From Hymenopus coronatus (Eukaryota > Arthropoda > Insecta > Mantodea > Hymenopodidae), in assembly GCA_030762935.1 (NCBI GenBank), contig CM060900.1, positions 400,305,132 to 400,369,131 of the forward strand: DNA of 64,000 bases, given 5' to 3'. Below, one piece after another: positions 11,360 through 22,579 of the stretch. Numbering within the stretch: the first letter of the stretch is position 1; the number at the start of each line of letters is the position of its first letter. The translations under genes were made by a program, and so were the position numbers. The notes beneath the pieces were generated by a model. The model searched no databases. It saw nothing but the letters and a program-made list of their open reading frames with translations, and was not told the origin of the DNA.

Positions 11360-12991
11360 AATTTCAAAGCATAATGAAATGTTAAAAAGAACAGAGAAAT
11401 ATTCAATAGACTAATTGATGTTATTCGTCACTTAGGGAAGTAGGAATTAGCTTTTAGAGGACACGTCGAATCAGACTTTTTTTAACACAGACAATTACGT
11501 AGAGACATTGGATTTACTCAGTACGCATGACCAACTTTTAAATGATCATTTAAAAATGCTGCAGTTTTCCAGGGCACTTCGTTATCCATTCAGAATGATT
11601 TGATCGAAGCTGTTGGGGGTGTTTCGTTAACTGTAGAACAAAAGAACTTGCATCCCCTAATTTTGTGGCTATTCTTCCAGATGAGTGTTCAGACATAGTG
11701 AACAAATCCCAACTCTCTACCATTTTACGCAATGTGGATTAATCAGGGGAAGTTGATGGGCTTTACAGACGTCAGTGCAGACAGATCTGCTGAGGCACTT
11801 AACAACATGTACTTTCAACAGTTAAATCATATAATGTTTGTAAGAAACTTGTCGCTCAGACATATGATGCTGTGGCCGTAATATCTAGCTAATTGGGTGG
11901 TCATCAATCTAAGGCAAAAGTGGCATTTCCACAGGCATTATTTGTTCACTGCTACTGTCATATTCTGAATTTTGTTCTGCAACATGCAGCGAGGAGTATG
12001 ATAAGTGAAAACATTTTCAAACTCTATCAGGGCTCCCTAATTTCTTTTCTCATTCCATTAAAAGAACGGAAACTTTGCATGCTTTTATGAATAAAAAGTT
12101 ACTAAAAGCGGCTCCAACACGCTGGAATTTCAATGCATGCCTTGTCAACACTGTAAAAGAGCAACGAGATAGCCTGATTTTATTCTTTGAATTCATGAAA
12201 GAACCAGAAAACAATGTTGATTGGGAGCCAGATACATTGGTTAAAGCATAATGTTTTCTTTATTTTTTGACTTGGTTGGATACTGTCTTCCTCCTCAAAA
12301 CATTTTCGGCAATATTTGCTCATACCAATATTCTCTTCAACATATTACAAGACAAGTCTATGGATATTGCATATTGCCATTCAAAAGTAATTCAGGTTAG
12401 AAGAGCTAAGAAAAGAAGGGTTCCAAAATATTTGGCGAAGCATTTTTACTGAAGTTATAAATGAACCTGCACAAAAGAAAAGGAAGAACAATGAGTGAAG
12501 TTACTGAAGTTATGTTCAGAAAAATATTTAATGAAATTTTAGATAACGTGCACTATCAAATACAAAATACATTTTCCGACTACGAAAGCTTTCATTTCTT
12601 TGCTCTCCTTGATTCCTCAAAATTCAAGAATTACGACTTTTCCTGATCACCTTGTTCAAAATTGTTTGACACATATGGCTCAAATTTTGATTCGGTATGT
12701 CTGAAAAATGAACTTAGTGTTGTGTACCCTTCTGGAAATAAAGATTTTGAAGGAAAATCAGTTGGTCAAATAGTGAAAATTGTGAATAAAAGAGATCTGG
12801 TGTGGGCTATGCCTGAAGTTTACAAATTAGCTTGTGTAATTCTAAATGTACCAGCAACTACAGCTTCTGTTGAACGGACATTTTCCGCTTTAAATCGAGT
12901 AAAATCTCTTTGCAGGTCTATAATGGGCCAAGAAAGATTATCCTCTGTCAATGATGTCCATAGAAAAACAGTTACTTTGTACGCTTCTTAA
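11360..12991 (+). pseudogene. hAT transposase, degenerate (second element)
   Basis: Fragments in several frames run in the correct hAT order: ELAFRGH near 11430, VFQGTSLSIQNDLIEA near 11570, GFTDVSADRSAEALN near 11760, and ALFVHCYCHILNFVLQHAA (11893-12090 segment). These are followed by ERMCMLL-like remnants, KRLQHAGI (a decayed RWN block), a middle region to about 12450, FFALLDSSKF near 12600 and FDTYGSNFD near 12665. The C-terminal dimerisation region is intact over 12830-12970, with the block NVPATTASVERTFSALNRV containing the catalytic-type Glu. Many stops and shifts make it non-functional. It is related to, but clearly diverged from, the transposase of hAT 1. Confidence 0.88.
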
Positions 12992-13122
12992 GGATGTTCA
13001 CGAAAGTTTCACGCACTCTATTATGGAACTATTTCTGAAGAAATCTGGTGGGTAGAAGCTAGCATCCCAGTAAATTGGCAAGTACTACTACTGCTATTAA
13101 AATAAACAATAATTTACGTATA

Positions 13123-13357
13123 CAGCTGTTTCTCGCATTACGCAAGTAATTGGTTCACATTAATTATCACGTAACACAAAAAACGCGTAAAGAGAATGTG
13201 GTAATGATATGAGCTAATTCAAGGTAAACATGAAAAAAAATAGTTTTAAATAAATGTATTTATTTATGTCATTTGAACTGTGTTAAAATCATCATTTTAA
13301 ATCACTTTAAACGAAAACGCGTAAAATGAGATCGCGTATAACGAGGGATGACATTTT
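13123..13357. mobile_element. Possible MITE nested in hAT 2
   Basis: The left end reads CAGCTGTTTCTCGCATTACGC after a TA. The right end, reversed, reads CATCCCTCGTTATACGCGAT. Both halves also share ACGCGT-containing motifs (AAAACGCGTAA and AAAACGCGTAA-like), and there is no coding content. The imperfect inverted ends and TA flank resemble pogo/Tigger-type MITEs, but the right boundary is uncertain. Confidence 0.35.
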
Positions 13358-13423
13358 ATAGACTAAGAAAAACGATGATAAAAGGAGCCCTGTACTTGAA
13401 TTACTGACCACGAGTCGCCACTG

Positions 13424-13431
13424 AAGTATAT
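13424..13431. repeat. Right 8-bp target site duplication of hAT element 2
   Basis: AAGTATAT, identical to 10486-10493. Confidence 0.93.
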
Positions 13432-13586
13432 ATCATTTCCAATCTAATATCTTTATATATCTGTGCAATAGACAGAGTAACAAATAATGTGTCTAACAGG
13501 TTCGCCAACGCAATTCCAAGTTGACCAATATAAAACGTTGAATAAATTTATTCTCGAAGTTTGCGTACTCAAACGATCTCAATTCG

Positions 13587-13812
13587 TCGGTCCCCATGGC
13601 CACGCTCGCTAAGGCCTCTCGCTTTTGTGCTTCGTGGGCAGGGGATCGTGGGTTCGAGTCCCGCCTTGGGCATGGGTGTTATATGTTTGTGCAATGTGTA
13701 TATGTTTGTGTAAAGGAACGGTAAAAACCAGTAATCAAACAGAGGGGTGAATGTAAATAGGGGATACAGTGCCGGGGTCCTGACCAGATTCCGGTACTGT
13801 TTAAAAAAAAAA
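13587..13812 (+). mobile_element. SINE-B copy
   Basis: The head has ATGGCCACGCTCGCTAAGG and a clean B-box GGTTCGAGTCCC. The body is ATATGTTTGTGCAATGTG, the 3' part is GATACAGTGCCGGGGTCC, and the tail is a short run of A. It is shorter in the middle than the 10154 copy. Confidence 0.85.
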
Positions 13813-14976
13813 TCGAATTGAATTTAACATGTGAAACGCGGATAGTATTGAGATGGAATTGGATTTAAATTGATTTCAATTCCCAATGGAAACATTGTAA
13901 ATGATTGGTGCATTGGATCATCCTACGAAGAGGGACATAAAATTAAATTACTCCAGTTGGACATTTCTTTTTCTAGACTTGACGAAATGTTTTAAGATTA
14001 CGGTAACATGATCTAATCTTTAACATTGATAAACCCTTCACTTGAAAATAATTTTCCTTCCTACATATTAGCAATATATCAATGTGCCCAGCTTCTCTTT
14101 GTTGTTGCTACAACCTGCGTCACAAATTTAGATTATTTATTTTCATCCGTTCGTGTAATGTGTAGCCTTAAATTGGTTTACTTTATACTTTTGATGTCGG
14201 GCAACTTGATGATAACATGAAACGTTTATAATCATGTGTATCCTAGTGTAATTAGTGTCATATTGCACGTCATCAATTCTTAGGTGATCTGGCACATCCG
14301 TAGAATCGGATGGGAGAACTTAATAACAATTTTTCGGTAAAAAAGGTAGTTCAGTAACAAGAACATCGGCAAGCTGAAAACTGTTGATTTGGGTCCTTGC
14401 TGTTGCTTTGAATAGATACTGTGTCAATGATCTTTGGAAATTGAACATTTGGCAAACTGACGAAGTTTGAGAATAATTAGAAATGAGTAGTTCACAAGGA
14501 AAGCGATTCCAAAATTTTCCCAAGGGCTCCTCCCATTTGCAAACTCTGTATTTTTAACGTTATGGTTTCGGTTCTAAGTAACGCTTTTGTTTTAAAATAA
14601 TTTGACACAAACGAGGTTTTCAAATCTCACACTGACACATTAACTTATTTTAACAAAACTGCAACATTTTGGCTTAAATAAAACTGTAAATTAAATGAAT
14701 TGAAGTACACTAAAACATGGTAAATATAAAACTACAACTTCAATTCTGAAGTGCTGTCCTAAGGATAAACTCGAATCATTTCCGGAAAACTTTTGTAATG
14801 GTATAGAAAACCCAAAAGTATTTTTTAATAAAAATAATAGGATAACTGTATAAATGAATGTGTAAAGAAATTTGTGAATGTTATATAATATACTTTTAAG
14901 TTGACACTTATTTAGGCCGAATGCTTATTGTTTCTTTCAAAACATTGCCACACTTTGTTCTTTCAATATACGATAC
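13813..14976. other. Intergenic, no gene seen
   Basis: About 1.2 kb of AT-rich sequence. Open frames at 14026-14220 (+) and 14320-14523 (-) are short and match no family I recognise. Confidence 0.5.
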
Positions 14977-14989
14977 CGCTTGCGTTGGA

Positions 14990-15286
14990 GTCGCCTTCCG
15001 TGGTGTAATGGTTACTTAGCTGACTTCATATACCCAAGGTCACGGGTTCAAACCCGGCGGAGGACGATGGATTTTTTCGGGCGTAAAAATCCTTAGCATG
15101 GCTTCCTTCGGAAGGGAAGTAAAACCGTTGGTCCCGTGTCGTAGATTTATGGCACGTAAAAGAACCTCAAGCCTGATAGAGAGGCCTCTGAGCAAAAATT
15201 AAGTGGTCTTTCACGCCCAGTATAGAATGGGACGCTGAGAACCACAGCAGTTAAAGAGCGTCCATAAATAAAATAAAAAAGAACGC
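14990..15286 (+). mobile_element. SINE-C, full copy with target duplication
   Basis: The tRNA-like head contains TGGTGTAATGG (A-box, Glu/Gly/Asp-tRNA-like) and GGTTCAAACCC (B-box). The body has ATGGATTTTTTCGGGCGTAA, AAATCCTTAGCATGGCTTCC, GTCGTAGATTTATGGCACGT and TCTTTCACGCCCAGTATAGA, and the 3' end has CATAAATAAAATAAAAAAG. It is flanked by CGCTTGCGTTGGA (14977-14989) and CACTTGCGTTGGA (15287-15299), a 13-bp target duplication with one mismatch. This is the reference copy for the family. Confidence 0.92.
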
Positions 15287-15299
15287 CACTTGCGTTGGA

Positions 15300-16429
15300 A
15301 AGTAATTTAGCTATTGAACATTTGTTAAAGTTCCATTTACCATTTTGTAGATTGACAACAGTAAGTTAAAAATAAATGTTTTCATAAATTAAAAGTTAAA
15401 TATAAGTGCTGCACATTACATTCACAGAAATATTGGGCAAGCCCCATGAGAATTTTGAGAAGGATCGTTGAGCGTTACCTCGATATCATTAATGGACTCG
15501 TAGATTTCTTTTTCTTTTGTGGCTGTTAATTTCGACCTCAACCAAGCCCTAAAATATTTGAGCAATTCGACGATGGACATTGACTCACTGGAATTCGGGC
15601 GCCTATGACTGACTAGACGTTAATTGCTTGTGTCGCAAGACCCATGACCTCACAAAGCCCATGCGTTTTCCCAATGCTAACAGATTTCGTGCTGCTGGGT
15701 TCAGGCATTAAACTAAACGTCTTGGAAGCTATTCCTAGTATTGTAGTTATACATTACTTTGACTCTTCCACCACTAACATGTTCCTTGTAATCATCAGTT
15801 TCAATTTCATTCACCGCATTTGCAAATCTGAGATACATCAAGAGAATTAAAAATAATGGAAAGGTAGAATCAGACTGCAAAATTCAATGCCCTAGCCGGA
15901 AAATTGAATCATGGATCTTCGGCCTGCCGTGCCCTTTCTCTAATCAACTGAACTGACATTGGCAACATACCGGTACAACAATAAACTTCTCAAACGGTCC
16001 ACATTTTTCGGGCAAACCACAACTTTATATCAGTATCTGTAATAATTGAATTTAAGATGTACAGGCTAGAATTCGACAGTATCCGGACTTGGTAGTGGAG
16101 CCACCATCTATAGCCTCCAAGCTTACTAGTGTAGGAGGATAGGGGAAGGAATAAATGGATAACTAGGAAGAGCGGTTAGGTTATGGTTTATTCCAGTGCT
16201 AGGAAACGGAACAAACCAAGAGCTCGCTTAGGAGGGGGTTCTAGGTCCCTGAAATAGACTGTCCTTCGGGATCATGAAAGAGCTGCTGTTACCAGATTTT
16301 CTTAAATTCATTTTGAAATAACATAACCCACTGGCCAATTACAATCTCATAAGTAGGAATAGAACTAAAAATACAGACACTGAAGGGGCTCCGAAACCGG
16401 GGCAGAGCACTGCAAATAGTCCAGAGGTA
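15300..16429. other. Intergenic, one SINE-D fragment
   Basis: No gene seen. A SINE-D remnant sits at 15858-15962 and is listed separately. The rest is unassigned. Confidence 0.5.
15858..15962 (-). mobile_element. SINE-D fragment
   Basis: Contains AAAGGTAGAATCAGACTG followed by AAAATTCAATGCCCTAGCCG, matching the 42017 copy almost base for base on the same strand and the 55305 copy in reverse. The tRNA-like head of this copy is decayed. Confidence 0.6.
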
Positions 16430-16830
16430 TCATTTTTCTTTTAACGTGACCTTTGGGAGAGGGAGATATGTGGAAGACCAGAAGGACGACTAGGTCTGGG
16501 CGAAGATGTGCGCAAACACGGACGGGATTCCTAACGTTTCCAGATAGAACGCATCCGGCGGCCAGCCGTGTTTAGAAGCTCGGGTTCCTAAGGCCCAGGG
16601 ATGCCAAAGCGGGTCCGTCAGCAGTCCAACCAATGTCAGGAAGAAGTCTTTCCAAAGCCCAGCCGGAACACACGAATGCCGTCGTCTAGTCCTACCAAAC
16701 GGATGTTAGGAAATTATCAGGAAACTCGTGATAGAAGTAGGATCACCCTAACATTTACTTACCGACCCCGGCAAAGCATGAAAACCCCATTGCAGTAATA
16801 CATGTCTGAGGGTGAACATGAACAATGACT
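16430..16830 (-). mobile_element. SINE-E copy (long composite repeat), partial
   Basis: Read on the minus strand it contains CTATCACGAGTTTCCTGATA and TCTGGAAACGTTAGGAATCC, motifs shared in the same order with 22580-23640, 34330-35070, 40480-41040, 51575-51945 and 56415-56858. The open frame at 16601-16798 lies inside it and is not a gene. Confidence 0.55.
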
Positions 16831-16901
16831 TACTTCTTTGCAAAACTCTGCTTTTGTTCGCGTATATCGATTTTCATTTGGTCCAGAAGGTTAGCATAAT
16901 A

Positions 16902-17244
16902 AAATTCTATGGCACAATATCCCGATATCGGGCTAAGGCTTACGCCCAACCGCTGCATCCCCCATCTCTTCCCATTAGAGGCGTCATGCATGGGGTGCTG
17001 CACTGGAGGGTGGGACGTGTAGCGCCCCAAGTCCTTCCCGGCCAGCTAATGCGGTCTACGCAACCTGGAGCAATTACCCTTTTCTCGAGTAGCTTCTCAA
17101 TTGGCCCCCCGGGATCTCGAGCCGCTGAGTGTACCCCGGACCAGGTCTCTTAGCGGGAGAAAAAACCCAAGCCAGTTCCGGGAGTCAAACCCGGGCCTCC
17201 CACTTTGTAAGCAGCCGCGCTACTATCACGCTAAGGAGATGGCC
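16902..17244 (-). mobile_element. SINE-F, full copy with target duplication
   Basis: A 343-bp insert lies between exact 14-bp copies of AGGTTAGCATAATA (16888-16901 and 17245-17258). Read on the minus strand it starts TGGCCATCTCCTTAGCGTGA and has a B-box-like GGTTTGACTCCC, so it is tRNA-derived. It is GC-rich compared with its surroundings and was found only once in the window. The exact duplication implies a fairly recent insertion. Confidence 0.88.
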
Positions 17245-17258
17245 AGGTTAGCATAATA

Positions 17259-19367
17259 TTCTCCGATAATATTTTCCAGGGGAAAGATAACCATTTAATA
17301 GCATATCCTTGGCGCCCAAGGGAACCGACTCTATGACCTTCTTGGCCGGTTTCACTGACTTTGTCGTCTTTGGTGGTGGAAAATCGTGGTACTTCTATCG
17401 CTTAGACTGAGCTTTTTGTTTATCTCTCTTCTGAAAATATAAAATACATGTTCGCCTTCGTTCCTTTATTGATACGTGTTTTGGGATTATAATTTAAAAT
17501 ACACGAATGATTAAAGTTTATTTATGGCCATGCAGAACTGTACAACAGAAATATTGCACCTGCTTATTAAAACCAAGAGTGTACATTATCACCTTCTACT
17601 ATGTTAGACGTCACAAACTGGTTTCCCTTTGAGTAAAAAAGGGAGAGCACATTTTCTCAATGCTCCTGCGAATCGCCTACTGTGCACTGCGTGAACAACT
17701 GTGTGAAAAGCAAGAACAAATAATTCTTTCAGTGCTGTAACAGTATGCAATATTTTACGTTTGAAATACCTAATCCACCTTTCATGGGTAAATACACATA
17801 TTGTAGGTTCATGATTGGCTGAACAATTGCTCTATTATGTGCATTGCATTAATATTTATACTAATTATAGTATATGCACGTATACATATTTTTATAGCTT
17901 TGGTGATCATTGGTAGTTGTAGATAAATCATTGCAAAAATAATAACAATTATCGTAGTATTGGCAATATAATAACAAGCTCCGCAACTTCGTTAATCCAA
18001 CTTTAATCGCAGAGTAATATCAACACTATGAGAATTAATTTGTAATGTAAAACAATCATATTTATGACACTGAAAATGAACAGGCATCTTGGTAATTTAG
18101 TATCTAACACAACTCGAAAGAAACGTCTTCTCCTTGATAACTGTCGTACTCGCTTGCATGGGTTGCGTAATAATGTTGCATATTGAATGTTTTCAGCGTA
18201 GAACTTTGCCACAAATTAAACACTTATTCCGCCACTTTCCTCCTAAGCAGGGATAAATGTAGGAGTCGATGGCTTGCGTTTTTGATTGTTTTCTGTTTCC
18301 GACACAGTAAACTGAGGACTCACTGTACAAGGAGGACAGACAAACCTTTTTGTCACGTTTTATCCACTGTATGCACGGAGTAAACCTGTTCGTTTCGGCA
18401 CAAAATCAAGCGAGTTAGTGATGCCTGTACTATGTACATATCAAAGTGTCTAGTATTCCATGAAGTTGATTTTGCGCTAAAAATTTTCATTTGGGATGAG
18501 TAGGAATAACGCTAGAATTAAAAGCTAAGGTTCCTCCAACACGGAGCACCAGTACTGACTCACATCTACACATCCACGTTAAATTAGATTAGAAAGCATT
18601 CTGTAGGTTCGTTAAGGCCAGGAAGCCACTGAACAAAGAACTTGTCAAGGGATATACATATGTTTATATACTACGAAAAAAATAAGAGAAAAAAGAAAGA
18701 AAACAATGTATAAAAGCTCTAGCGCTAAAAGCACGGGTTACAAAAACAGCAGAATAGACATATAATCACGCCATTTGCTTTTGAGGTCTGTACGCCACTG
18801 CACTATACTTAATGTGCTCCATAAAAGCATATGTACTTCCTTTTTTGCATGCGTATGAAAACAAAGAGTATCAAAAGTAGTGTTAAAATGTATAAATAAA
18901 TATAATTTCATTATATGTAGCACTGATGTAATATCAGATGATAGTTTCCTAATTATCGACTACTAGTAATTTATATAGAACTAAAATATAATTATTGATA
19001 TTATGTACTCTCCATAAATGTCAACAAATTACAATACATATTTACAAATATGTTATAGAATTTACAATGCAAACATTTACAATCATGTTCTAGAATGTAA
19101 AATGTCAAAGCATCGGGCTTTACAGACCTTGTGTCATTGCTAAATACTAAAAAAATCATTTGACACTATCGTGCACGTCAAAGTATACAACAGTTTAATT
19201 TGAATATAAAGCAATAACAAAAAATGCTCAAAACCACACGTTGTATGCTTAGTTTATAGCATTTTCTTAATGATATTTTTATAGCGTGATACATACCTAC
19301 CTATAGTGCACAATTATCAAATCGTCGCTCCAGTTAACTTTTTACTTTCTCTGCTACCTACCTCTAG
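17259..19367. other. Intergenic, no gene seen
   Basis: About 2.1 kb. Open frames at 18003-18212 (-), 18183-18383 (+) and 18738-18923 (-) are short and unrecognised. A lone hAT-like terminus, GTACGCCACTG, ends at 18800, but I found no partner. Confidence 0.5.
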
Positions 19368-19384
19368 TAAGTAAAATGGCGTGT

Positions 19385-19614
19385 AGTGTTTAACGCCCGC
19401 TTTTACTGCTCTGGCACCGCAGGCGATGACACTGATGATACATGAAGATGGAGCCCCGGTGGAATGAGATGGCGGGGGAAACCGGAGAACTCGGTGAAAA
19501 CCCGCTCCTGCGCCGCTTTGTCCACCACAAATCTCACATGCGGTCGCTTGGGATCGAACCCGGGCCGTCTAGGTGAGAGGCGAATGGTCTGACTACTCGG
19601 CCATGGCGCGGCCA
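19385..19614 (-). mobile_element. SINE-A copy with target duplication
   Basis: On the minus strand the head reads GGCCGCGCCATGGCCGAGTA and has a B-box GGTTCGATCCC. The body has ACAAAGCGGCGCAGGAGCGG and GGAGAACCCGGTTTCC-like motifs, then ATTCCACCGG-GGCTCCATCTTC, and ends GGGCGTTAAACACT. AATGGCGTGT occurs on both sides (19375-19384 and 19622-19631). The A-box TGGCCGAGTGG of the family resembles Leu/Ser tRNAs. Confidence 0.88.
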
Positions 19615-19781
19615 TAAAAAGAATGGCGTGTTTCATCCAAAATGTTGATTTCACCTCGCCTGCGGTGTCACAAGTAGTAAAACACTTAAAACATTTAAAA
19701 AAAGAACATTTCACCGAAATACGTCTTGAGATTCCCTGACCACTCATACACAAAGCACTTTTAGAAAAAGGTTCGCGCGCG

Positions 19782-19783
19782 TC

Positions 19784-19830
<47 letters not shown>
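19782..19830. repeat. (GT)n(GA)n microsatellite
   Basis: A GT run followed by a GA run inside R1 copy 2, at the position where other R1 copies have TG-rich tracts. Confidence 0.95.
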
Positions 19831-19832
<2 letters not shown>

Positions 19833-20276
19833 AGTATAACTCAATAACAAAGAGTCAGTTAAGTACCAAACTTGTTATTTACGTTTGGCGTCTTCCAGGG
19901 ATGTGACTGGAAGATTTTCAAGAAAACTACTCATCCCAAACCACCTCTTAAATGGAATACTTTTCGTTATTTTTGTTTTCCTCTAACAGTTTGGATTAAA
20001 ATTGCAGCTGTTTAAACTGTTTTAATCAAAAATAAAATCTATATCTTCTGCCAGTATCCTATGAAGTGTTCAGTATTCTTGACGACTTTCACACGACTGA
20101 CAAATCGTACGAGTTGGGTAAAACTTTGCTCTATAATAAAATGTAGAGCAATTGTGTTAAATAGTGTTTTTTTTTTCTTGTTTGTGTTAACCACTTTCGA
20201 TATATTCGTTATTGGTTTCGGTTTTTAATTACTTGATATTTTTCGCAACAGCAAATTACTATTCTTAAACTATTGA

Positions 20277-20561
20277 GTTTTTTTTTTTATAGACACTCAT
20301 TAACTGCTGTGGTTACCAACGTCCCATTCTATATTGTGCGTGAAAGACCATTTTCATTTTTCTCAAAGGCTATCATGTTTATCAGGATTAAGGTTCTTTT
20401 ACGGGCCCCAAATCTACGACACGGGACCACCGGCTTTACTTCTCTTCTAAAAGAAGCCATAGTAAGAAGTTGTACGGCCGAAAAATTCCATTTCTCTCCG
20501 CCGGGTTTGAGCCCGTGACCTCGAGAATCAGAGGCTATCATGTTCCCTCTACCACGGATGA
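20277..20561 (-). mobile_element. SINE-C copy nested in R1
   Basis: On the minus strand it shows the head CATCCGTGGTAGAGGGAACA, B-box GGCTCAAACCC, GGTCCCGTGTCGTAGATTTG and TCTTTCACGCACAATATAGA, and ends in an A-rich tail (poly-T at 20277-20290). R1 sequence continues on both sides. Confidence 0.88.
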
Positions 20562-20772
20562 CGACGACTATTATTATTTATGTTTGTGCAAACAGAACAG
20601 AATTTCAGTGACCGGCATTATTGCTCTGACTTAATGTTCATTTGTCATATCTACAAGGAAATTTGTAGATGCGTAATAAGGGTTTAATTGTATTAACGAG
20701 AATAAGACAGAAGAATAAGATTTTGTAAGACTATTTTGTAGAAGAAAGAGTAAAGGCAATTTGAATGGAACG

Positions 20773-22052
20773 CATTATATTCGATGCCGAAATTTCACTG
20801 GAAATAAATCATTTGAGATCCCCTGAATCCATAAAAATAATTTTTACAAAAAGGTCCGTGTGTGGAGGAGCACCAATATTAAAAAAACGAAAAGTTCGTT
20901 AAATATCAAACTTGGTATTTAACTTTAGTATCTCCCAAGGATGCGACACCGAGATTTTCAAGGAAATTCCCCACTCCAAACTACCCTTTACAAGGCAAAC
21001 TTATCGAAGATGTTAATTTTCTAAAAATTGGCTCTAACGATTTTGTATAAAACATCGTATGCTAAAGATAGTTTGCATGACAAACAACATGTATACTGTG
21101 AATACGCCGTCCAGTATATGATCGCTCTCATGTTCACTCTGGTATGCGGTGGTGAAGTTGGAACGTGAGACATCGCAGGTCGACGCAAAGGGCGCGACGC
21201 AACAGGATACTTCGGAACGTGAGACTTCTCGCGACATTATGATTCTTCCCGATATTCCAAATGTTTTTTCAGTTTCTACTACCTTTGGCAAGTTTTCAGA
21301 AAGTTTGTGACGTCATTTTCTCGCTATTAAAAGAGGAAAAAGTACATTGTAGGGGCGTTATAAATTGTACTGGGTCGTGAGTGACTGGAGAGTTATGAGT
21401 GCAATGGAACGCGAGCCATGGATGGCGTGCGGCCATAAAGTGTCTACGTGTCGGGTGAATTATTTGTAGCAGTTTATTTAAAGCTTTATTTGTAACGACG
21501 TTTTAAGTGTTTGTTACAATATTTTGAATTTTCGGGGAATAGCAACTGAAGTTCTCTCCATTTTGGATTACTCTGTTATTTTGTATAACTGGTAAGCCGC
21601 AAGAGATAGAAGAGATAGAAAAACTTACTACAAAAAAAAAAAAAAAAAATGTAGATCTCGTCAAAGCACACAGTTCATGTCGCATACATTATTGTGGTGT
21701 AGCTAACCATTTTCGAGATATTCCTTGTTATTGGTTTCAATATTAAAATACTTATACTCTTCTCATACAGGAAGTCATCCGTCTTTTGTTTTACTCCTGG
21801 TAATACAAAGAGAAGCGAATTGCAATGCCAATCGCATAGCGACAGCTTTTAATACATTTAGTATTACTTTAGGCTAGTGTATTATCTTAGTTCCCTTCTA
21901 CCTTTACAAGGAACCAAACAATAAGATCATTCAGCTAATGTTTATCTCGATTAGCATGAAGTCGATATAAGAATAATTTTTTGTAAGAAGTTTGAAGTTT
22001 GTTTGTAGAACAGGAAGAGAAGGTCACATGAATGGAACACATCCGATTTTTT
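20773..22052 (+). repeat. R1 repeat, copy 3 (interrupted by a probable solo LTR)
   Basis: Starts directly after copy 2. It contains CGAAATTTCACTGGAAAT, AAATATCAAACTTGGTATTT (20899-20918), CCAAACTACCCTTTACAAGG and, after the insert, TTGAATTTTCGGGGAATAGC. The 3' signature is GAACAGGAAGAGAAGGTCAC then ATGAATGGAACACA. The insert at 21097-21518 splits the segment that in other copies reads ACGTATATCTTGAATTTTC. Confidence 0.8.
21097..21518 (+). mobile_element. Probable solo LTR
   Basis: A 422-bp insert in R1 copy 3 begins TGTGAATACG and ends GTTTGTTACA, giving the TG...CA ends of an LTR with a short inverted TGT/ACA. It contains TATA-like strings (TATTAAAAG near 21328 and TATAAATTG near 21359) at a distance typical of LTR promoters. 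Flanks are ATAC (left) and ATAT (right), compatible with a 4-5-bp target duplication. No internal retroelement coding sequence adjoins it. The strand was chosen from the TATA-like motifs. Confidence 0.5.
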
Positions 22053-22579
22053 TTATTTAACATTTGCTTGTTAGTGTAGCTTACAAGTTAATGGAATTTA
22101 CAAACTTCTATAAATTATTCTTATTTTACAGGTATCTTGCCGAGCCGTAGTATATTTATCTCATTCCTTTCGGTATGCTGTAAATTAAATGTTTGCTGAA
22201 TTGTTGGATACAGAACGATGCCGCTACGAAAGGACAAATAATGCAGCTTCATTTTAAAAATCGTCAAGATTGTATATCACTCCTATTTTATTTAAATTAA
22301 TTTTTCGGAACATGTTGGATAGTGGTGCAAAACATTTGTACATCTTAAAAAGTATTATGAAGATTGACTGTGAAAGTTCTAGCTACCATCCAGTTATAGT
22401 TTTCACATTTACATATAGCTAACGGATTATTTTCAGAATCGAAACACACAAAGAACACTTGCCTGTGATACTGAGAAAATTGTAATACAAAATTCTCTCA
22501 AACCAAGAATCGAACCCTATTCGATATTTTGAGAACCACGTGTTCTGTTCCACACTCGTTCTAGTTGCACATAATCTAA
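22053..22579. other. Intergenic, no gene seen
   Basis: About 0.5 kb of AT-rich unassigned sequence. Confidence 0.4.

Larger units (their letters stand above)
10494..13423 (+). mobile_element. Complete, inactive hAT transposon 2
   Basis: The 2930-bp element is bounded by exact AAGTATAT duplications. The left terminus starts CAGTGGCGAATTCTCC and the reversed right terminus CAGTGGCGACTCGTGG, so the outer nine bases are identical. The right terminus also shares CAGTGGCG, CTCGTGG and their spacing with hAT 1, implying related transposases. A single broken transposase lies on the plus strand, and an inverted-repeat insert (13123-13357) sits 3' of it. Confidence 0.93.
19738..20772 (+). repeat. R1 repeat, copy 2 (interrupted by SINE-C)
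   Basis: The R1 landmarks are present: TTTTAGAAAAAGGTTCG, a GT/GA microsatellite (19782-19830), the dyad at 19861-19880 (AAGTACCAAACTTGTTATTT), ATTTTCAAGAAAACT and, after the SINE, GAATAAGATTTTGTAAGA with the 3' signature GGCAATTTGAATGGAACGC. It is split by a SINE-C at 20277-20561 and followed directly by copy 3. Confidence 0.8.

Noticed and set aside
14990..15070. A true tRNA gene from the TGGTGTAATGG...GGTTCAAACCC block
   Set aside because: The block is the head of a SINE with family-wide body, tail and target duplication; the same head recurs at other SINE-C copies.
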